Source: a virus
Length of the DNA: 23,971 nucleotides
Virus record (IMG/VR): IMGVR_UViG_3300042509_000057
Coordinates: 1 to 23,971 of that record
Reading direction: 5' to 3' (one strand)
Shown: positions 19,440 through 23,971 of the stretch, one piece after another
Layout of the letters: every line of letters starts with the position of its first letter
How positions within the stretch are numbered: position 1 is the stretch's first letter
Notes under the pieces: model-generated
Databases searched by the model: none
Seen by the model: only the letters and a program-made list of their open reading frames with translations
Told to the model about the DNA's origin: nothing
Translations under genes and position numbers: made by a program

Positions 19440-21371
19440 ATGCCATTACAAAAACTTCAGCTTCGTCCCGGCATAAATCGAGAGTCAACTACGCTCGCTA
19501 ATGAGGGTACGTACTTTGAGATGGATAAAGTTCGTTTTCGTTCAGGCTATCCAGAAAAGCTTGGCGGTTGGGTTGCCGACACGGGCACAACCACTTCTGC
19601 GTTGACACCACCTGCGGGTTCGTTCTGGGGTGTCTGTCGGTCACTGTGGAACTGGATCACACTATCTAGCTACAACCTGCTGGGCGTTGGTACAAACCTA
19701 AAGTTCTATATCCAAAGCGGCACAGGTGGTACTTTTTACGACGTCACCCCAATCCGTAGCACGACGACTGCTGGAGATGTAACTTTTGCGGCCACCAACG
19801 GCTCGACTACCTTGACTGTTACCGATGCCGCGCACGGGTCGCAGGCTGGAGACTTTGTTACATACAGTGGCGCGGTCAGCCTTGGCGGGGTAATTACCGC
19901 TACCGTGCTCAATAAAGAGTATCAAGTAGTTTCCGTCACCAGCAACAATGTTTACACAATAACTTCCGCTGTTGCAGCAAACGCTTCTGACACCGGGGAT
20001 GGCGGCATTGCTGCCGTTGGTGCGTATCAAATTACGACTGGCTCTGATGTTTACACGGTCAGTGTGGGCTGGGGTTCTGGTGGTTGGGGCGGTATCAACA
20101 CCGGATACACAAGCACAGGTTGGGGTTCTGCTGCACCCGCTGGTGTGGGCCTCGGCGTTCAGCTTCGTTTGTGGAGTCAATCAAACTTTGGGGAGGACTT
20201 AATTTTTAACCCTCGTGGCGGTGGGCTGTACTACTGGGAAGTCAACGCCAACCCAACAATCTTTGACAGGGGCACTCTGCTTACTACCGGGGATACCCCA
20301 GATATTTGTAACTTTGTGATGGTGTCGGACGCCTCACGATTTGTAATCTGTTTTGGCGTAAACGACTACGGCTCTGCCGTACAGAACCCCATGTTGGTAC
20401 GCTGGTCAGACCAAGAAGACTATACACAGTGGACACCGGCTGTTACCAATCAAGCGGGCAGCTACACGCTTAGTCACGGCTCTCAGATCGTCACCGCTAT
20501 GCAAGCTCGGCAGGAGATTTTGGTCTGGACAGATGCGGCTATTTATTCTATGCAGTATTTGGGCGCTCCCTACGTCTGGGGTTTCCAAATTCTTGGCGAC
20601 AACCTGTCTATTGCAAGTCCAAACGTAGCAGTGACGGCCAACAACATCACCTATTGGATGGGTGTGGACAAGTTTTATATGTATTCTGGACGGGTAGAAA
20701 CCCTATATTGTCCTCTTCGTCAGTATATTTTTGGTGACATTAATTTATCTCAGTCGTTTCAGTTCTTTGCTGGCACAAACGAGGGGTTCAATGAGGTCTG
20801 GTGGTACTACTGCTCGGCTAACTCTATCACTATCGACAAGTATGTGGTGTACAACTACTTAGAAAAAATATGGTCTTACGGGACTTTAACTCGCACTGCG
20901 TGGTTGGATAGTCCTTTACGTGTTCAACCTATGGCAACCACCTATGGTAATCAGCTTGTGTACCATGAGAACGGTGTAGACGACGGCACAACTAACCCAC
21001 CTTCACCTATTAGTTCATACATACAGTCTGCCGACTTTAACATTGGTGACGGGCACAACTACGGGTTTGTTTGGCGGATGATTCCAGATATTACGTTTGA
21101 CGGCTCGTACGTCAATAACCCATCTGTAAACTTTACTATGCGCCCACGGCAGAACCCCGGCTCAAATTACAGCGCTGCAGCAAACCCTGCAGTGACAAGT
21201 ACTCAGAACTATCAGGGGCAACGGAACTACGAGGTGCAGCAGTTTACAGAGATTATTTATGTGCGGGTTCGTGGCAGGCAGATGGCATTTAAAATTAGTT
21301 CCGATGGGCTTGGCGTGCAGTGGCAACTTGGCGTGCCATCTATCGATGTGCGACCAGACGGTAGAAGGTAA
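19440..21371 (+). CDS. Tail nozzle / P22 gp10-like or T7 gp12-like protein
   Basis: ATG after the lysis block; a weak ribosome site (GAGA about 10 bases upstream). 643 residues. MPLQKLQLRPGINRESTTLA, NEGTYFEMDKVRFRSGYPEK and LGGW at the start, FWGVCRSLWNW..., LGVGTNLKFYI, LVRWSDQEDYTQWTPA, DAAIYSMQYLGAPYVWGFQI, ITYWMGVDKFYMYSGRVETL and a C-terminal FKISSDGLGVQWQLGVPSID: the pattern of podovirus tail hub/nozzle proteins (T7 gp12, P22 gp10). Residues ~112-190 contain an inserted domain (TVTDAAHGSQAGDFVTYSGA, GGVITATVLNKEYQVVSV) and 208-232 a Gly/Trp-rich stretch. Forms the tip of the tail through which DNA passes. Family by memory, consistent with the order connector-nozzle-internal proteins. 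Confidence 0.8.
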   Translation: MPLQKLQLRPGINRESTTLANEGTYFEMDKVRFRSGYPEKLGGWVADTGTTTSALTPPAGSFWGVCRSLWNWITLSSYNLLGVGTNLKFYIQSGTGGTFYDVTPIRSTTTAGDVTFAATNGSTTLTVTDAAHGSQAGDFVTYSGAVSLGGVITATVLNKEYQVVSVTSNNVYTITSAVAANASDTGDGGIAAVGAYQITTGSDVYTVSVGWGSGGWGGINTGYTSTGWGSAAPAGVGLGVQLRLWSQSNFGEDLIFNPRGGGLYYWEVNANPTIFDRGTLLTTGDTPDICNFVMVSDASRFVICFGVNDYGSAVQNPMLVRWSDQEDYTQWTPAVTNQAGSYTLSHGSQIVTAMQARQEILVWTDAAIYSMQYLGAPYVWGFQILGDNLSIASPNVAVTANNITYWMGVDKFYMYSGRVETLYCPLRQYIFGDINLSQSFQFFAGTNEGFNEVWWYYCSANSITIDKYVVYNYLEKIWSYGTLTRTAWLDSPLRVQPMATTYGNQLVYHENGVDDGTTNPPSPISSYIQSADFNIGDGHNYGFVWRMIPDITFDGSYVNNPSVNFTMRPRQNPGSNYSAAANPAVTSTQNYQGQRNYEVQQFTEIIYVRVRGRQMAFKISSDGLGVQWQLGVPSIDVRPDGRR

Positions 21372-21373
21372 GC

Positions 21374-21685
21374 ATGAGCAACCCCCTAGTTCGCGCTCCG
21401 CGTCTTCCCAGTGCTCCGCTTGAATATGACCAGCAGTTCATGGAGGTGTTGCTTAGTGCTATACGTCTGTACTTTAATCAGCTAGATAACCCCGGTGCAG
21501 TTCTTGCCGCCACACAGAATATAAACAATGCGATCGTTACCGCACTCAGTTTTAGCCAGCCCGGAGTGACAGCCGGAACCCTACGTATCAGTCTTCCAAC
21601 ACAGGTAGACCAAGCAGCAGGTAGGCTTAAAACTGGGGACGTTTACTACGACACGACTTCGTTTGTGTTAAAGGTAGCGCCATGA
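21374..21685 (+). CDS. Small conserved phage protein
   Basis: ATG 2 bases after the nozzle stop, ribosome site within the previous gene (AGAAGG). 103 residues: MSNPLVRAPRLPSAPLEYDQ, FMEVLLSAIRLYFNQLDNPG, VLAATQNINNAIVTALSFSQ, and QAAGRLKTGDVYYDTTSFVL ending in KVAP. The RxPxLPxAPxEYD...LRxYFNQLDNPG pattern is one I recognise beside nozzle genes of aquatic phages. Helical first half, beta-rich second half. May be a minor tail or virion assembly protein; role unknown. Confidence 0.7.
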   Translation: MSNPLVRAPRLPSAPLEYDQQFMEVLLSAIRLYFNQLDNPGAVLAATQNINNAIVTALSFSQPGVTAGTLRISLPTQVDQAAGRLKTGDVYYDTTSFVLKVAP

Positions 21686-21719
21686 TACGATTCAAATGGT
21701 AAACCCTTGTAACGCCGCC

Positions 21720-21748
21720 TTGTCTATGGTGTATGGGTCTTTTAAAGT
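21720..21748 (+). promoter_or_regulatory. Weak promoter candidate before internal protein gene
   Basis: TTGTCT (21720-21725) and TAAAGT (21743-21748) with a 17-base gap, each 4 of 6 matches to sigma70 consensus. It lies in one of the few untranslated gaps (21686-21763), 16 bases before ATG 21764. Weak, and chance occurrence is quite possible. Confidence 0.2.
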
Positions 21749-21763
21749 GCAATAGGAGCGATT

Positions 21764-23296
21764 ATGTTTATTATTGATGACCTTATGGCTTTATTCGCCG
21801 CTGGCGAAGCAGCCACCGCCGCGACTGCCGCTGCTGGTACTGCCGAAGCCATAGCCCTTGCTGAAGCCGCCGCCGCTGCCGAAGCCGCCGCCGCTACCAC
21901 CGCCGCTGCCGAAGCCGCCGCCGCTACCACCGCCGCTCAAACTGCCGCTGCTGCTGAAGCCGCCGCCGCTGGGACTCAAACTGCCGCCGCCACCACTGCC
22001 GCCGATGCCGCTGCACAAGAGGCGATAACACGAGGCATAACAAGCAGCGCTGTACCTCCAGCTAGCCCTTCTGTTCCGGCTGGTTTCTTCGAGCAGCAGC
22101 TGGCTATGAACCCCTCTACTATGACGGCTAATCCCGGCGCAGGGTTGGAATTAGTGTCAAATGCACCGGGCGTTAATGCAGAAATGGATGCGGTCATGCG
22201 TTTTGGGCAAAACGCTCCTCAACTTACACCAACGGTTCCCACCGGACCAGCTGTACCTTCAGTTCCTACGCCCGCTGCAAAATTAGCATCTTATGGCGCT
22301 GAACCAGCTTCGCAGTTTTCGCTAAGTGGTCCTACTACGCAGTCGCCATTTTCATTGTCTAATTCACCAATGTCAATGTCAAATACAGCAGCAAAAATGC
22401 CTATGACTCAAGGTGTTCAGCCGGGTATATTTGACTCTATCAAGTCTGGTTTTAATAGTTTGTCGCCGCTTGAAAAAGGCGCGGCTATGTACTTTGGCGC
22501 GTCTAAGCTAGGTATGTTCGATCAGGGCGATGAAAAACCACCTGCTGATAAGCCTATGAGTATGACTAAGTACCGCTTGTCGGATAACTTCCAGCCTAGT
22601 GTAGCTGTACCTGATATCTATAAACCAGACTATACCCAATACGCTGCTGAAGGCGGTGTTATGTCTGTTGGCGGCGTAACCAGCTATAAACGCGGAGGTA
22701 CTAGCAAATCATATGATGACTCGCTTGAGTACTACAAAAATATGATTGCACCCCAAGAAAGCAAAGCGCCTGTTCCAGATAAAGGTGATGTTGGTATCTA
22801 CCACGACATGGACCAAGATACTCGTTACCAAGATGCATTGACTGCGGCTCAAATCCGCCAATCTAAGATTAACAAACGTGCCAACATGCAGATGCCAACT
22901 GGCGGTGTTATGCAACGACCCACTCCAATGGGTCAACTTAACCTTTCTGCCCCCGGCTCTAAGGCACAGCAAGGTAGCATGGATATGACCAACGCCGCAG
23001 GTGGCGGCATCATGAGTTTGGGTGGCTACGCTGCTGGGGGTAATCCAAGATTACTTAAAGGTCCCGGTGATGGCATGAGTGATAATATCCCTGCGACTAT
23101 AGGCAATAAGCAGCCAGCGCGGTTAGCAGACGGAGAGTTCGTTATCCCTGCGGATGTGGTGTCTCACCTTGGTAATGGGTCTACCGAAGCAGGGGCAAAA
23201 CGACTGCACGAAATGATGACTAAAGTACGCAGTGCGCGTACAGGCAACTCAAAACAAGGTAAGCAGATCAACGCTAGTAAATACATGCCTAAATAA
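21764..23296 (+). CDS. Internal virion protein, Ala-rich N-terminus and GPGDGMSD C-terminal module
   Basis: ATG with AGGAG 7 bases upstream. 510 residues. Residues 1-11 hydrophobic (MFIIDDLMAL); residues ~12-88 an Ala/Glu/Thr low-complexity helix; ~89-260 Pro/Ser/Met-rich flexible region; ~293-312, 379-381 and 411-427 contain spaced GG motifs (YAAEGGVMSVGG, NAAGGGIMSLGG); residues ~430-495 form a conserved domain: LKGPGDGMSDNIPATIG, QPARLADGEFVIPADVVSHL, GNGSTEAGAKRLHEMMTKVR. I recognise this last module as common at the ends of internal/ejection or tape-like proteins of aquatic phages. Probably packed in the head and ejected with the DNA. Its stop overlaps the next start (TAATG). Confidence 0.75.
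   Translation: MFIIDDLMALFAAGEAATAATAAAGTAEAIALAEAAAAAEAAAATTAAAEAAAATTAAQTAAAAEAAAAGTQTAAATTAADAAAQEAITRGITSSAVPPASPSVPAGFFEQQLAMNPSTMTANPGAGLELVSNAPGVNAEMDAVMRFGQNAPQLTPTVPTGPAVPSVPTPAAKLASYGAEPASQFSLSGPTTQSPFSLSNSPMSMSNTAAKMPMTQGVQPGIFDSIKSGFNSLSPLEKGAAMYFGASKLGMFDQGDEKPPADKPMSMTKYRLSDNFQPSVAVPDIYKPDYTQYAAEGGVMSVGGVTSYKRGGTSKSYDDSLEYYKNMIAPQESKAPVPDKGDVGIYHDMDQDTRYQDALTAAQIRQSKINKRANMQMPTGGVMQRPTPMGQLNLSAPGSKAQQGSMDMTNAAGGGIMSLGGYAAGGNPRLLKGPGDGMSDNIPATIGNKQPARLADGEFVIPADVVSHLGNGSTEAGAKRLHEMMTKVRSARTGNSKQGKQINASKYMPK
21871..21937 (+). repeat. Exact 30-bp tandem duplication in Ala-rich region
   Basis: Bases 21871-21900 are repeated exactly at 21901-21930, and the first 7 bases occur a third time at 21931-21937. 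Each copy encodes AAAEAAAATT. Zero differences between copies indicates a very recent slippage, in frame, lengthening the alanine helix by 10 residues. Confidence 0.95.
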
Positions 23297-23703
23297 TGCC
23301 ACTCCACTACATCCCACCTAATCAATTACTAACTGTTTGGGATAAGGCTGCTCCGCTTTTGCAAAAAAGCATTGATATAGAGCCTGATTTTATTACGATT
23401 GAGCAGGTTGAGTACGCTATCCGCACAGGAAAAATGTTTTTGTTGGTTTGGGATGAACCTGATGTTGGGATTACTGGCGCAGCGGCAGTTGAATTTATAG
23501 ACTACCCTCGTTACCGTGTTGGACACGGGACTCTACTGGGTGGCAAAGGCGTTGTGAAGCCACACGTCCTACAAGAATTAGTAGCTTGGATGAAAGCTAA
23601 TGGAGCTACGGTAGCCCAATGCTGGTGCCGGGATGAATTGGTTCCAATGTACAAAAAGATGGGGATGGAAGAAACCCATCATGTAATGAGGATGAAACTA
23701 TGA
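23296..23703 (+). CDS. GNAT-like protein, T7 gp13-like
   Basis: ATG on the TAATG overlap. 135 residues. MPLHYIPPNQLLTVWDKAAP, a helix pair, FITIEQVEYAIRTGKMFLLV (strand), ITGAAAVEFIDYPRYRVGHG (strands), LLGGKGVVKPHVLQELVAWM, then helix and ...VAQCWCRDELVPMYKKMGME ending in HVMRMKL. This beta-alpha order with the final R-x-x-x-x-P-M-Y-K-K-M-G-M-E matches the GNAT-related phage family that includes T7 internal protein gp13. The canonical acetyl-CoA loop (RxxGxG/A) is not evident, so it may be structural rather than catalytic. Position among internal proteins fits that. Stop overlaps next start (ATGA). Confidence 0.75.
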   Translation: MPLHYIPPNQLLTVWDKAAPLLQKSIDIEPDFITIEQVEYAIRTGKMFLLVWDEPDVGITGAAAVEFIDYPRYRVGHGTLLGGKGVVKPHVLQELVAWMKANGATVAQCWCRDELVPMYKKMGMEETHHVMRMKL

Positions 23704-23971
23704 AAACAAATATTTCTCGCCGTGATCTATATGCATTTGGCGAGCCTTTTGGCGATGGTGCTACTACTAGTAAAGTAGGTGGCGGTCGTATCTATGGTTT
23801 GGGCGGCGGCGGCGGTGGCAACACCACTACTAGTACCGGGACTACATACACCACAAACATCCCTGAGTATGCTAAAGAGTATACGAACACAATGCTTGGC
23901 GCTACGCAGAAGCAGCTGTTCAACATGGAAGGTAATGATATAACTGGCTTCAAGCCGTATCAACCGTACAG
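23700..23971 (+). CDS. Large internal/tail virion protein, 3'-truncated
   Basis: ATG on the ATGA overlap; 90 complete codons visible and the frame is open at the window end. MKTNISRRDLYAFGEPFGDG, ATTSKVGGGRIYGLGGGGGG, NTTTSTGTTYTTNIPEYAKE, YTNTMLGATQKQLFNMEGND and FKPYQPY. The RRDLYAxGEPFGD...GGGRIYGxGG and YTTNIPEYAxxYxxxMLxATQKQLF patterns are, from memory, the start of a large virion protein of aquatic podoviruses downstream of the gp13-like gene. It is likely an ejection or internal core protein. Its Gly-rich segment echoes the GG motifs of the 21764 protein. Confidence 0.75.
   Translation, partial: MKTNISRRDLYAFGEPFGDGATTSKVGGGRIYGLGGGGGGNTTTSTGTTYTTNIPEYAKEYTNTMLGATQKQLFNMEGNDITGFKPYQPY

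Noticed and set aside
21682-21702. Six-codon reading MIRFKW overlapping the previous stop
   Set aside because: Too short to support as a gene, although the ATGA overlap is typical of real starts in this window.
21791-22018. Gly/Ser-rich reading frame on the minus strand
   Set aside because: It is the antisense of GCC/GCT alanine codons in the Ala-rich part of the internal protein gene; repetitive codons keep the other strand open.
1-23971. tRNA genes, CRISPR array, insertion sequence, integrase or attachment site
   Set aside because: I saw no cloverleaf, spaced direct repeats, transposase or integrase pattern; the repeats present are coding repeats in virion proteins.

Overview
The window is a 24-kb piece of the late (virion and lysis) region of a tailed bacteriophage. 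Every gene I can support lies on the + strand, packed end to end with many TAATG or ATGA start/stop overlaps and Shine-Dalgarno sites, so the host is a bacterium. The head, connector, nozzle and internal-protein genes look podovirus-like, of the kind common in uncultured aquatic phages; this is a judgement from remembered families, not a search. There is no integrase, repressor, replication gene, tRNA or CRISPR array here. Terminase and portal, if present, lie upstream, and the large internal/ejection proteins continue downstream.

Layout. (1) 1-3664, head: 5'-truncated scaffold-like protein, a conserved hypothetical, a structural/decoration-like protein, the major capsid protein, then a 148-bp control region (20-bp palindrome, strong intrinsic terminator, inverted repeat) and a second decoration-like protein. 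(2) 3708-6152: a structural protein followed by six very small genes. Five are short Lys/Gly-rich basic proteins, one of them about 21% methionine, and one is a coiled-coil/single-TM protein resembling a holin accessory. (3) 6152-8437: two connector/adaptor-type proteins flanking a four-cysteine zinc-ribbon protein and a small conserved protein. (4) 8434-17255: an unusually large tail-fibre/adhesin island with a paralogous pair, a fibre made of eleven exact-length 20-residue repeats, collar-domain and HxH-tip fibres, a C1q-like head, a duplicated fibre tip, and four small genes placed directly after fibre genes, probably chaperone-like. (5) 17294-19421: lysis block of two membrane proteins of unknown role, a 3TM-type holin and an M15 peptidase endolysin, joined by 4-bp overlaps. 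(6) 19440-23971: tail nozzle protein, a small conserved protein, a long internal virion protein with an Ala-rich start, a GNAT-like protein, and the 5' end of a further large virion protein.

How the genes work together: scaffold and capsid proteins build the head; decoration-like proteins cover it; connector and nozzle proteins close it and form the short tail; the fibre island recognises the host surface; internal proteins are likely ejected with the DNA; holin and peptidase release progeny. The most unusual parts are the small basic GG-motif proteins at 4.5-6.2 kb, whose motif style reappears in the internal virion proteins at 21.8-23.9 kb, the modular fibre island, and two translation-level oddities: a tetraloop hairpin separating Shine-Dalgarno and start at 9573-9598, and the only TAG stop among 40 complete genes, at 16125-16127, followed by a compositionally continuous open extension.
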